A stretch of DNA of 59,482 nt from Lysobacterales bacterium (GTDB lineage: Bacteria; Pseudomonadota; Gammaproteobacteria; Xanthomonadales; SZUA-5). Of the stretch, positions 28,287 to 35,898 are shown piece by piece. The first letter of the stretch is position 1; each line of letters opens with the position of its first letter. Location: contig JALHMH010000029.1 of NCBI GenBank assembly GCA_022844165.1, positions 1 to 59,482 of the forward strand. The letters are read 5' to 3'. Made by a program: the position numbers and the translations under genes. A model generated the notes under the pieces. It worked only from the letters and a program-made list of their open reading frames with translations, had not been told where the DNA came from and did no database searches.

Positions 28287-29086
28287 ATCGCATCGATGCT
28301 CGCTTCCGCGCCTTGGGCGAACAGGGCCGCACGGGACTGATCACTTTTTTGACTGCTGGCGATCCCGATCCAGCGTTGACACATGTTGCGATGGTGGCAC
28401 TCGTTGAACACGGCGCCGACCTCCTCGAATTGGGCATGCCGTTCTCCGATCCAATGGCGGATGGACCCGTGATCCAGCAAGCCAATGAGCGCGCATTGGC
28501 CAAAGGTGTGGGCCTTAAGCATGTGCTCGAAGCCTTGCGCCGGTTTCGCTCGAGCGACGCTGCAACCCCGGTCGTATTGATGGGATACCTCAATCCGATT
28601 GAGCGCTATGGTACTGAGCGCTTTATCGCCGATGCCGCCGCCGCTGGTGCCGATGGTTTGTTGCTGGTCGATTGCCCAATCGAAGAATCCGCCGGCTATC
28701 GACCACTGCTCGACGCCGCGGGTTTGAAGCAGATTCACTTGATCGCGCCGACGACGCCTGCCGCACGCCGCCAACGTATCGCTGCGGAAGCCGCGGGTTT
28801 TTTGTACTACGTATCGTTCAAGGGCATCACCGGCGCTGCACATCTTGAGCAGGACAGCGCGCTCAAGGCGATCGAGCAAATCAAATCTGAAGTCGGCGTG
28901 CCGCTCGCGGTGGGGTTCGGGATCAAAGATGCTGCCAGTGCACGCTCACTGGGCGAACATGCCGATGCCATTGTGATCGGCAGCGCGCTTATCGAACGCA
29001 TGGCGCCCTGTCAGGACGCAGCCGCTTTGCATGTAGCCATCGGCGCGTTTTTACAACCGATTCGCGCAGCGTTGGATGCGACGTGA
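28283..29086 (+). CDS. trpA: Tryptophan synthase alpha chain TrpA
   Basis: 267 residues from a GTG start that overlaps the trpB stop by four bases. TrpA cleaves indole-3-glycerol phosphate to indole and glyceraldehyde 3-phosphate and channels indole to TrpB. The catalytic Glu and Asp are in [31 protein letters not shown] and [11 protein letters not shown] are the phosphate-binding loops of the barrel. It is the last gene of truA-trpFBA; a perfect palindrome follows five bases after the stop. Confidence 0.96.
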   Translation: MNRIDARFRALGEQGRTGLITFLTAGDPDPALTHVAMVALVEHGADLLELGMPFSDPMADGPVIQQANERALAKGVGLKHVLEALRRFRSSDAATPVVLMGYLNPIERYGTERFIADAAAAGADGLLLVDCPIEESAGYRPLLDAAGLKQIHLIAPTTPAARRQRIAAEAAGFLYYVSFKGITGAAHLEQDSALKAIEQIKSEVGVPLAVGFGIKDAASARSLGEHADAIVIGSALIERMAPCQDAAALHVAIGAFLQPIRAALDAT

Positions 29087-29090
29087 AAGA

Positions 29091-29112
29091 CGCATCGCCC
29101 TAGGGCGATGCG
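29091..29112. terminator. Perfect 22-base palindrome after trpA, probable bidirectional terminator
   Basis: The arm CGCATCGCCCT is followed directly by its exact complement AGGGCGATGCG. It lies between the trpA stop and the stop of the convergent gene at 29161. There is no clear U-tract, so it may work as a transcript-end stabiliser or a weak terminator for both directions. Confidence 0.55.
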
Positions 29113-29160
29113 ATAGTCAAGTGTCGAAGTGCCTCTGCTCGGATGCCCGCAACGCAGGCT

Positions 29161-30507
29161 CTATCTGGGCTCGAAACCGTCCACCATGATGTCGGGATTC
29201 TGGAACGGCGCAGCTGCCACGGGTACATCCGCCGATAAACACCACTCGACGAGCTGGCCGCTGATACCGTTGGCCACCGCGTCATCGATCGTCAAACGCC
29301 AGTTGCCGTTGCCCTGAGCGGTGTCGAACAGCGTCACATTGCCTTCGGCAAACAAACGACCGCCCAACGCCGGTTCAAACAGGTTGCAGGAACCGGCAGG
29401 TGTGCTTCCCGCGCGACCAAAGACCGCTTGTAACCGACGACCAGTGCACGGGTTGCCACCTGGGACAGCAACCGTCGGGCTCATCAGTGTGACCGGGCCG
29501 ATGACCGCAGGTGAGGTCTGCGTCAGCGAAACGCGCAAGTCCCCGACGTTGCCATGGTCGGCATGCACTGTGACACGGAGATTGGGGGTCCCCGAACCTG
29601 GATTGAGTCCGGTGGTTGTGACGTCCATCGACATGCTGCCGCCATCGGGGATGAACTGCCCGGACGAGAAGCAGGCTTGGGCAGTACGAAACACGGGGCG
29701 ACGCACCGGCTCGTTCAACAACTCATCGCTGACGCCGCACACATTGCGTCCTAAGGCACGCCATTCGTAGCGTGTATCGGGCGTCAAAGCCACCGGCAAT
29801 TGATGGGAAGAGGCTGTGCCTGTCCAGCAATACGTGTTGGGTTGGCATACCGAACCGACCGGCTCAAACTGCAAGCCAGAGTCCCCGCACTCCTGGGCGA
29901 ATGCATCCTGTGCCGAACAGCGCGCGACATCGAATCGATAACCCGTAACACCCAACGTCGGATCCCACGAGAAGAACGGCCGTGTTGGCATATCGGTAAT
30001 CAGATTCGGCAACGGCGCGTAGTACTCAATCGGCGGCGGCGGCATGAGGGTTTCCAGCGTCACTGTCATGTTCGCCGTCCGAGCCGGACCAAACTGACCT
30101 GTGGTTCTACCGCGAAACGTCAGCTGGCGAATGCCTGCGGTATTGACCGGCCCGACGATCAAACCCACATCCGTGGTTCGGGTGGTGGGATTGCCGGGTT
30201 GCGCTGCATTCAGCAACGTTGGATTCGGATTGACCGCTTGCATGTAGTAATACGGAAAAAACGACCCCACCGGCTCGGTATAAGCGTAGTCGGTGTAGTC
30301 GTAGCGCCACGTATAGAGCAGCCGCAGCTGCATCTGATCGTTGCGACACATCGTGTATGGCTGCGAATTATCGATCACACCATTGGGATTGTCCGCTGTG
30401 CGTATCAACGCATATTGCGGACGCAGCGAGAAGTCTTGGGCGCTCACTGAGCTGGTCATGACCAGCATCAATGCCGCATACACGAGACGAGGTTTCAACG
30501 CACGCAT
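29161..30507 (-). CDS. Secreted protein with C-terminal P-domain-like beta region and DGFE tail
   Basis: 448 residues from ATG at 30507, chosen because GGGAG lies seven bases upstream and a clean signal peptide follows (YAALMLVMTSSVSAQ); the open frame extends upstream to 30630 without coding character. The N-terminal half is a beta-rich, Ig-like region. The C-terminal half resembles a proprotein-convertase P domain: DLRVSLTQTSP, a Cys pair in the middle, then GNWRLTIDDAVANGISG and VEWCLSA. The last residues are DIMVDGFEPR, sharing the DGFE signature with the giant protein at 7707-7718. No catalytic domain is visible. It is probably exported; the function is unknown. Confidence 0.8.
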   Translation of the reverse strand: MRALKPRLVYAALMLVMTSSVSAQDFSLRPQYALIRTADNPNGVIDNSQPYTMCRNDQMQLRLLYTWRYDYTDYAYTEPVGSFFPYYYMQAVNPNPTLLNAAQPGNPTTRTTDVGLIVGPVNTAGIRQLTFRGRTTGQFGPARTANMTVTLETLMPPPPIEYYAPLPNLITDMPTRPFFSWDPTLGVTGYRFDVARCSAQDAFAQECGDSGLQFEPVGSVCQPNTYCWTGTASSHQLPVALTPDTRYEWRALGRNVCGVSDELLNEPVRRPVFRTAQACFSSGQFIPDGGSMSMDVTTTGLNPGSGTPNLRVTVHADHGNVGDLRVSLTQTSPAVIGPVTLMSPTVAVPGGNPCTGRRLQAVFGRAGSTPAGSCNLFEPALGGRLFAEGNVTLFDTAQGNGNWRLTIDDAVANGISGQLVEWCLSADVPVAAAPFQNPDIMVDGFEPR

Positions 30508-30550
30508 GGAGCTACTCCCACCCATACTGGGACGCACATAGGATAAACCA

Positions 30551-30582
30551 TTAGGAATCAAGCACAAAGCACTCATTCCTAA
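30551..30582. promoter_or_regulatory. Inverted repeat upstream of the P-domain-like gene
   Basis: TTAGGAAT at 30551-30558 is matched by ATTCCTAA at 30575-30582, separated by 16 bases in an AT-rich patch. It lies about 45 bases upstream of the start at 30507. The position suggests an operator or the promoter region; no regulator can be named. Confidence 0.4.
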
Positions 30583-30647
30583 TAAATTGCGCAAATAGCG
30601 ATCGAAAACGCGCACCACATCAGTGTGCACCGCCTTGTCTGAACGAA

Positions 30648-30677
30648 TCTGCCAAGTCCGTCAAAGCTCTTGGCAGA
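30648..30677 (-). terminator. Stem-loop after the Asp-box gene
   Basis: A nine-base perfect stem, TCTGCCAAG and CTTGGCAGA, with a 12-base loop lies about 20 bases past the stop at 30696. There is no strong U-tract, so termination is likely but unproven. Confidence 0.4.
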
Positions 30678-30695
30678 GGACTGTACCGAGATGTT

Positions 30696-33600
30696 CTAAG
30701 GGCCAACCTTGGCTACTTGCGCATCAAGCACACCCTGCGCCGCCGACAACTTCTCCTTTGCGTAGGCAATCGCTCGTTCTGCATACCGGCGCGCGGCCGG
30801 CGTCGGCGCATCCATGGCAGCGCCAAGCATCCATTGGGCTTCGCCGAGCCGATCCATCGCCGCGTTCGGTGCGGTATAGCCCTTAACGACCTGTGGGTTC
30901 TGCCAGAGCGTCAGCGCCGCCTCATCGATCGCTTTTGTGGCTTCTGCGATCGTCTTCAGACGGACCTTGACGGCGTGATCGTCGCCCAAAACCAGCGTCG
31001 GATCGCCGCGCAACAGCGCTGCCTGTTCCGCCTCGACCTGCGTATTCTTCAGCCCCCATTGCGCTTTCGCCGCATTCAGAGCGTCCAAAAGATCGACCAC
31101 ACTGGTTTGCACCTTGCCGATGTCCACCAGCGCTTTCTGGCGCGCTGCGAGCGCGTCGAGCGATACGCTCGAGCGCGGATCGGACCGCACCTCCAAAGTG
31201 CCCTCTGCGCGCGCATCGCCGTAGCGCAGCCTGACCCTGTAGTTGCCAGGCAGCACCGACGGACCGGCAGGATCGAACAATCCCGGCGGCGCCGGCGATC
31301 GAGGTGGTGTCATTGCAAGATTCCATACCCAGCGATTGACCCCTTGCTTTGGATCGATCTCGACAAACCGCATCAGCGCGCCGCCGCCATCGCGGATCTC
31401 GATGCCAAGCTTCGCCGCTGGCTTGCTCGGATCGGGTGCCGGCGCCGTGGCTTTGCGCTGGCGCTCGGCGTCAGCATTCGGGTGTGGCAACGTGGCATCG
31501 TTCAGGACCACGGTCAACACAGCGCCTGGGCTTTCGTTTTCGCCCATATAAGCGGAGTTGCCGCCGAATCGCGGACCCGCGGGCTGCTGCATTGAAATCA
31601 AGGTGCCCGGCGTTGTATCGATCAGCGCCAAGGTTGTGGTCGGCAGGCCACGGACCATGGCGCGCAATCCACCGACATCGTCGATTACAAAAAAACCTCG
31701 GCCATGCGTACCCAGCACCAGGTCGTCCTCGCGCCGCTGGAATGCCAGATCCATCACCGACACCGAACTTGGCAGACCATGCGTGAACCGCTGCCAGGTA
31801 CCGCCCGCATCGAAAGACAGGAAAAAACCGAGCTCGGTACCCAGATACAACAACTTCGGCTCCGCAGGGTCTTCCATCAACGCCAGTGCATAACCGGTGA
31901 CGCCCGCCAACGCCAGTTTTGTCGCTCGGGCTCCAAACTCATCGACACGCCACGCGTATGCAGCCATGTCGCCATTGCGATGATTGTCGAGCACCACAAA
32001 GGCGCGACCGGCGACCGACGATGAAGGGAAGATATGCGCGATGTAGCCGTCGTTCGGGGCACCCCGCAAAGCGACTTCGCGCCATTCACCGCCGCCATTT
32101 GTTGTGATATGCAAACGACCATCGTCGCTGCCAGCCCAAAGCACACCCTTACTCAGCTCGCTGGCCGCCAGCGCAATCAACGTGTTGTGATTTTCGGCGC
32201 CGGTGATATCCGGCGTCAGACCACCGTTTTTGCTCTGGTTCTGACGCTGCGCATCGTTGCGCGTCAAATCCGGCGAAATCGTCTGCCAGGTTTCGCCACG
32301 ATCATCGCTGCGGTGAACGAATTGGCTGCCGAAATAGATCGTTCCGCTGGCGAAAGGATCCTGCGCAATCGCAGCATTCCAATGAAAACGCAGTGGCACC
32401 GATTCATCATCTGCCGCCGGGCGAATCATGCGGCGCGAACCAGCTTTGGTGTCGTAACGCACAACGTACCCTTCCTGGCTCATCGCGTAACCGCGTGAAG
32501 CATCGTCAGGGTCGGGCATGGTGTCGAAACCGTCGCCGAAATTGACCTCACGCCAGTGATGATTTTGGATGCCGCCGGCCTCCCAGACTTGACTCGGCCC
32601 TTGCCAGGAACCGTTATCTTGCAGCCCGCCGTAGATGTTGTATGGCTGCTCGTTATCGACGCGCACATGGTAGAACTGGCTCAGCGGCAAATTCGTCACG
32701 TAGCGCCACGTCGCGCCGCGATCGTAGGAAAAACCGACGCCACCGTCATTGCCATTGATCAACAGATCGCCGCGCTGTGGATGTACCCACAAGGCGTGGT
32801 GATCGGGGTGCAAATCGTCCCAACCGATGAAGGTCTCAAACGTCTTGCCGCCGTCGTTCGACACCTCGCCAACCACCGCCAGTTTGTAGACGCGCTCGGG
32901 CCGCTCGGGATCCACGATCAAATCGGAAAAGTAAAACGGCCGCGGGTGAACGTTGACGCTTTCGTTGACCTTGATGAAGCTATCGCCACCATTATCCGAA
33001 CGCATCAGCACGTTCGCCTGCGCTTCGACAAGCGCATAGATTCGGTTGGGTTCGCTGGGCGCCAGCGCCAGCGCGATTCGGCCCAACTCCCCGGCTGGCA
33101 GGCCTTCACCGGGCCCAAGTTTTTGCCAGTTCTCGCCGCCATCGACTGACCGATACAACGCCGAACCCGGCCCGCCAGATTTGAACGAATACGGTGTGCG
33201 CGCAAACTCCCAAAGCGAGGCATACAGCCGATTGGGATTGTGCGGGTCGATGATCAGCTCGCTGGCGCCAGTTCGTTGATTGCCAGTCAGCACCGCGCGC
33301 CACGTTTTGCCGCCATCGCTCGATTTGTATACGCCGCGCTCACCACCGCCGCTCCACAGTTTGCCCAACGCAGCGACCCAGATCGTCTGGCTGTCCTGCG
33401 GATGAACCACGATCCGGTGAATGCGCTCGGAGGTCTCGAGGCCCATCAGCTGCCAGGTTTGACCGGCATCGGTCGAGCGATAAATTCCGCCGCCAATGGA
33501 TGCCGAATTGCGCACATTGCCCTCGCCGGTACCCACCCAGACGGTATTGGCATTCTGGGGATCGAGCTCAATGGCGCCGATCGCATGGATGGCCTCTTTG

Positions 33601-33833
33601 TCAAACACCGGGTTCCAGGTGATACCGCTATTGACACTCTTGAAGACGCCGCCGGTAGCGCCACCGATATAAACGACGTTCGGATCGGCAGGGTCCGCAG
33701 CAATCGCGGCAACGCGACCACTCATCGCGGCAGGCCCGATCGAACGCGCTTTGATTCCGGCCAGCATGTCCATGTCCACGGCAGCGTGCGCGCCTGCCAT
33801 CAAGAGCAAACCGGTGAGCAGCAGAAATCGCAT
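30696..33833 (-). CDS. Exported VPS10/sialidase-like beta-propeller protein with Asp-box repeats
   Basis: 1045 residues with an N-terminal signal peptide (LLLTGLLLMAGAHA). About ten Asp-box (BNR) motifs of the S.D.G.TW type run through the first 700 residues, for example SVNSGITW, STDAGQTW, SSDGGKTW, SYDRGATW, SDDRGETW and SFDAGGTW. They mark a large propeller of the sortilin/VPS10 or WD40/YVTN/BNR class. The C-terminal third has a beta domain (VNRWVWNLAM, NYRVRLRYGDARAEG) and an alpha-helical tail rich in Ala, Gln and Lys. Homologues are often labelled glycosyl hydrolase, but I see no catalytic residues and do not claim an activity. Its start overlaps the yidD stop by one base (TGATG). Confidence 0.85.
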   Translation of the reverse strand: MRFLLLTGLLLMAGAHAAVDMDMLAGIKARSIGPAAMSGRVAAIAADPADPNVVYIGGATGGVFKSVNSGITWNPVFDKEAIHAIGAIELDPQNANTVWVGTGEGNVRNSASIGGGIYRSTDAGQTWQLMGLETSERIHRIVVHPQDSQTIWVAALGKLWSGGGERGVYKSSDGGKTWRAVLTGNQRTGASELIIDPHNPNRLYASLWEFARTPYSFKSGGPGSALYRSVDGGENWQKLGPGEGLPAGELGRIALALAPSEPNRIYALVEAQANVLMRSDNGGDSFIKVNESVNVHPRPFYFSDLIVDPERPERVYKLAVVGEVSNDGGKTFETFIGWDDLHPDHHALWVHPQRGDLLINGNDGGVGFSYDRGATWRYVTNLPLSQFYHVRVDNEQPYNIYGGLQDNGSWQGPSQVWEAGGIQNHHWREVNFGDGFDTMPDPDDASRGYAMSQEGYVVRYDTKAGSRRMIRPAADDESVPLRFHWNAAIAQDPFASGTIYFGSQFVHRSDDRGETWQTISPDLTRNDAQRQNQSKNGGLTPDITGAENHNTLIALAASELSKGVLWAGSDDGRLHITTNGGGEWREVALRGAPNDGYIAHIFPSSSVAGRAFVVLDNHRNGDMAAYAWRVDEFGARATKLALAGVTGYALALMEDPAEPKLLYLGTELGFFLSFDAGGTWQRFTHGLPSSVSVMDLAFQRREDDLVLGTHGRGFFVIDDVGGLRAMVRGLPTTTLALIDTTPGTLISMQQPAGPRFGGNSAYMGENESPGAVLTVVLNDATLPHPNADAERQRKATAPAPDPSKPAAKLGIEIRDGGGALMRFVEIDPKQGVNRWVWNLAMTPPRSPAPPGLFDPAGPSVLPGNYRVRLRYGDARAEGTLEVRSDPRSSVSLDALAARQKALVDIGKVQTSVVDLLDALNAAKAQWGLKNTQVEAEQAALLRGDPTLVLGDDHAVKVRLKTIAEATKAIDEAALTLWQNPQVVKGYTAPNAAMDRLGEAQWMLGAAMDAPTPAARRYAERAIAYAKEKLSAAQGVLDAQVAKVGP

Positions 33834-34099
33834 CAGCTATCTCCTTCGTGGGTATGCCGCGTTCGCCACGGCGTGAGGGTGAAGTCTTTGGGAACTGGAT
33901 CATGCCCGCCTTGGCAGCCCGGATGACAGCGGCCGATGCGACAAATCGTCAGATACGCGCCACGAAGCGAGCCGAATTTGACGATGGCATGCGCCGAATA
34001 GCGTGAGCATGTGGGGTAGAAGCGGCACTGCGAACCGATCAGCGGGCTCAGAAAGCGCTGATACTGGCGAATCAGAAACAACAGCGCGCGCGTCACCAT
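33833..34099 (-). CDS. yidD: Membrane protein insertion efficiency factor YidD
   Basis: 88 residues with the complete family signature: LIRQYQRFLSPLIGSQCRFYPTCSRY (an amphipathic helix, then conserved Cys), and RIGRCHPGCQGGHDPVP. YidD is a small inner-membrane-associated protein that helps YidC insert membrane proteins. It usually sits between rnpA and yidC near the replication origin. Here it is separated from both and instead lies directly upstream of the Asp-box propeller gene, with TGATG overlap. Confidence 0.93.
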   Translation of the reverse strand: MVTRALLFLIRQYQRFLSPLIGSQCRFYPTCSRYSAHAIVKFGSLRGAYLTICRIGRCHPGCQGGHDPVPKDFTLTPWRTRHTHEGDS

Positions 34100-34153
34100 G
34101 GCCGAAAGATAGCCGATCGGTCAGAATGCGGCGTGTGATGAGTAGCAGCGCCC

Positions 34154-34702
34154 ATGACCAGATCGCGGAAACCTAAAAAACGCCCGCCCCTGCCGATCGG
34201 CCAATGCCCGACGCTGATCGTTGCCGACGGCGACGGTACCGAGCTTCGGGTGGCACACCTGGCGGCGGCACGCGGTTGGCCGGTACTTGGTTACGTGCCG
34301 CGCGGCCGCAGCGGCAGCGCGCGACGCCCGGGCACGTTCAGCGAACACCCGCTGCAGGCAGTGAAGTGGAACACAAGAGCGGCAGACCTGACGATCGTGT
34401 TGACGGCAGACGCGACGTTGCATGGACGGGCGCGCTGGGCTGCGTTATGGGCTGCGCGCTACCGTAAACCCTGGTTGCACTGGTGGCCTGGCGTCGCAGA
34501 CGATGCGCGCCTGCGGACGTGGCTCAGAACCTATCGATGGCGAAGCCTGCAGATCACCGGCGCCGCCGAGCATCAGCTGGGGCCCGCGGCGGCGCTGATC
34601 GAACCCCTGCTGGCATCAATCTCAGGTCAAGCTTACGGTAGAGTTACCTCTTCACCCACAACGGACCACAACGATGGCTATCAAACCGAAAAGCCACATT
34701 GA
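34154..34702 (+). CDS. SLOG-superfamily protein, molybdenum-carrier/cpYpsA-like
   Basis: 182 residues after a short basic start. The order of elements matches the putative molybdenum-carrier (cpYpsA-type SLOG) family: LIVADGDGTELRVAHLAAARG, GYVPRGR, then EHPLQAVKWNTRAADLTIVL, a helix, RKPWLHW, LRTWLRTYRWRSLQITG and a final helix with EHQLGPAAALIEPLL. The glycine-rich SGGQTG loop usual for ligand binding is replaced by ADGDG, so binding may be altered. The family is thought to bind nucleotide-like or molybdenum-cofactor ligands, but no biochemical role is settled. The last 25 residues (SSPTTDHNDGYQ) overlap the next gene and look non-conserved. Assignment is by pattern reading only. Confidence 0.6.
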   Translation: MTRSRKPKKRPPLPIGQCPTLIVADGDGTELRVAHLAAARGWPVLGYVPRGRSGSARRPGTFSEHPLQAVKWNTRAADLTIVLTADATLHGRARWAALWAARYRKPWLHWWPGVADDARLRTWLRTYRWRSLQITGAAEHQLGPAAALIEPLLASISGQAYGRVTSSPTTDHNDGYQTEKPH

Positions 34703-34916
34703 AATCACCATCCATTCGATGAAGGTGTTTCTCGATGACGGTAAACTCGACATCGCCGAACTCAACTTTTTGCTGGGCCTGGCGATGCGCGACAACGGCA
34801 TCGACGAAGACGAACGTCGGGTGCTCAAGAACATTCTGACGCAGGCCGAGAAGAGCCCACTCGATCCGAGCACAAGGGCGCATATCGAACAGGTGCGGAC
34901 CGAGTACAACCTCTAA
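34674..34916 (+). CDS. Small acidic protein with EF-hand/TerB-like segments
   Basis: 80 residues, overlapping the preceding gene by 29 bases in another frame. The sequence has two acidic segments, FLDDGKLDIAELN and MRDNGIDEDERRVLKNIL, spaced as in paired helix-loop-helix calcium-binding or TerB-like folds. No signal peptide is present, so it is probably cytoplasmic. The compact, well-formed amphipathic composition argues that it is a real gene. The function is unknown; metal binding is a hypothesis from the acidic loops. Confidence 0.7.
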   Translation: MAIKPKSHIEITIHSMKVFLDDGKLDIAELNFLLGLAMRDNGIDEDERRVLKNILTQAEKSPLDPSTRAHIEQVRTEYNL

Positions 34917-34925
34917 CGAGGTTCC

Positions 34926-35080
34926 ACCTCAGACTGCCGAGCATTGTTGGCTTCGCCAGACACCGTATTTCCCACAACCCGCGCTTCGCATTTCCGGCCC
35001 AGCGGCGCAGCCGCCGGGCGTTCGACTCGGCACACGCCTGCAGCGTGTCAGCGCCGAGTCTCACCCCCTTGTATGTTGCT
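34926..35080 (-). repeat. Repeat family B, copy 2 (inverted)
   Basis: Read on the minus strand it contains GGCGAAGCCAACAATGCTCG then GGCAGTCTGAGG, matching the cores at 40.7, 40.9 and 53.2 kb, plus a GC-rich left part (GCGAAGCGCGGGTTGTGG). It fills most of the gap between the small acidic gene and the VapC-like gene. No coding capacity. Confidence 0.7.
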
Positions 35081-35186
35081 TTCGGGTGTAAGTTAGGCGT
35101 TGAGAGCAGGAGCATGGGCGACCGTCCCCGCGAGAAACGGTAAGCCGCGATGCAGATGCCTGCGGTCTTTCTGCGCTTCCCAAAGC

Positions 35187-35603
35187 CTATGAGGGACAAG
35201 CTTTAGAGTGCCAGTCGAGCCAAATCAAGCCGGGCACTCGGGAAAACTCACTGGCGTTTCGGGTGACGAGCGTACCTCGATACCGAAGCGCAGTAGCGGC
35301 GATGAGTGTGTCATGCGGTCCGATGGGCAATCCACTGCTCTCCCGTTCAACTCGAATGGCCGCCGCGTGGCCCGCGCATTCGCTGTCGAATGGCAGCACG
35401 ATCATTGGTCGAAGCAATGTCGCCAACGCCGACAGTCGCGGAACGGCCGCCTGGGTCGGCAACCGGAGCAGACCGTAACGCAATTCATATTCGACGATCG
35501 CCGGCACTGCGAGATTGCCCGGCGATTGAGCTTGCATGTGCGCTACGACGACAGGATCGCCTCGAAAATAGTAGCTGACGGTGTTGCTGTCGAGAATCAG
35601 CAT
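35187..35603 (-). CDS. PIN-domain toxin, VapC/FitB-like
   Basis: 138 residues from ATG at 35603; GAGCGG lies exactly six bases upstream, while the ATG at 35609 would leave no room for a ribosome site. PIN-domain acidic residues are visible: the first Asp in LILDSNTVSYYFRG, Glu in PAIVEYELRYG, and Asp in PIGPHDTLIAATAL, then TRNASEFSRVPGL. PIN toxins are magnesium-dependent ribonucleases that stop translation. The gene follows an antitoxin-like gene by ten bases, the usual antitoxin-toxin order. Confidence 0.88.
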   Translation of the reverse strand: MLILDSNTVSYYFRGDPVVVAHMQAQSPGNLAVPAIVEYELRYGLLRLPTQAAVPRLSALATLLRPMIVLPFDSECAGHAAAIRVERESSGLPIGPHDTLIAATALRYRGTLVTRNASEFSRVPGLIWLDWHSKACPS

Positions 35604-35613
35604 CTGCATCCGC

Positions 35614-35838
35614 TCAAAAACCGAGACGTGTTACGTCGACGCCCGTCGGTTCAACTTCGCGTAACGGAAAGTCCGGGAAGCTCCCTGCCAAAGCCAGACA
35701 ATCCGAAGGCCATTCGTTTGCTGCGTATTTCCGAATGAGCTCACTGACCCAGCGGCTCTTCGATATACCGTTGGCCTGGGCTGCCTGATCTACGAGCGCT
35801 TGAACAGCAGGGTCCAGGTACAAAGTAATTTGCGACAT
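35614..35838 (-). CDS. Ribbon-helix-helix antitoxin, VapB/CopG-like
   Basis: 74 residues. The N-terminus ITLYLDPAVQALVDQAAQANGISKSRWVSELIRKY has the beta strand and two helices of a ribbon-helix-helix DNA-binding domain. The polar C-terminus (FPLREVEPTGVD) would wrap the toxin. It is placed just upstream of the PIN toxin and would both neutralise it and repress the promoter. A palindrome overlaps the probable -10 element upstream. Confidence 0.85.
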   Translation of the reverse strand: MSQITLYLDPAVQALVDQAAQANGISKSRWVSELIRKYAANEWPSDCLALAGSFPDFPLREVEPTGVDVTRLGF

Positions 35839-35857
35839 GAACTCGGCCCATAAAAGT

Positions 35858-35875
35858 ATTATACGCTAGCTTATA
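35858..35875 (-). promoter_or_regulatory. Promoter -10 and overlapping palindromic operator of the toxin-antitoxin pair
   Basis: On the minus strand TATAAT lies at 35863-35858, about 20 bases upstream of the antitoxin start. It overlaps a near-perfect palindrome centred on CTAG (35860-35875, TATACGCTAGCTTATA on the plus strand). This is the arrangement expected for autorepression by a ribbon-helix-helix antitoxin. No good -35 is visible at the standard spacing. Confidence 0.55.
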
Positions 35876-35898
35876 TGTGGCCGTGCTCGCGGTCAAGC

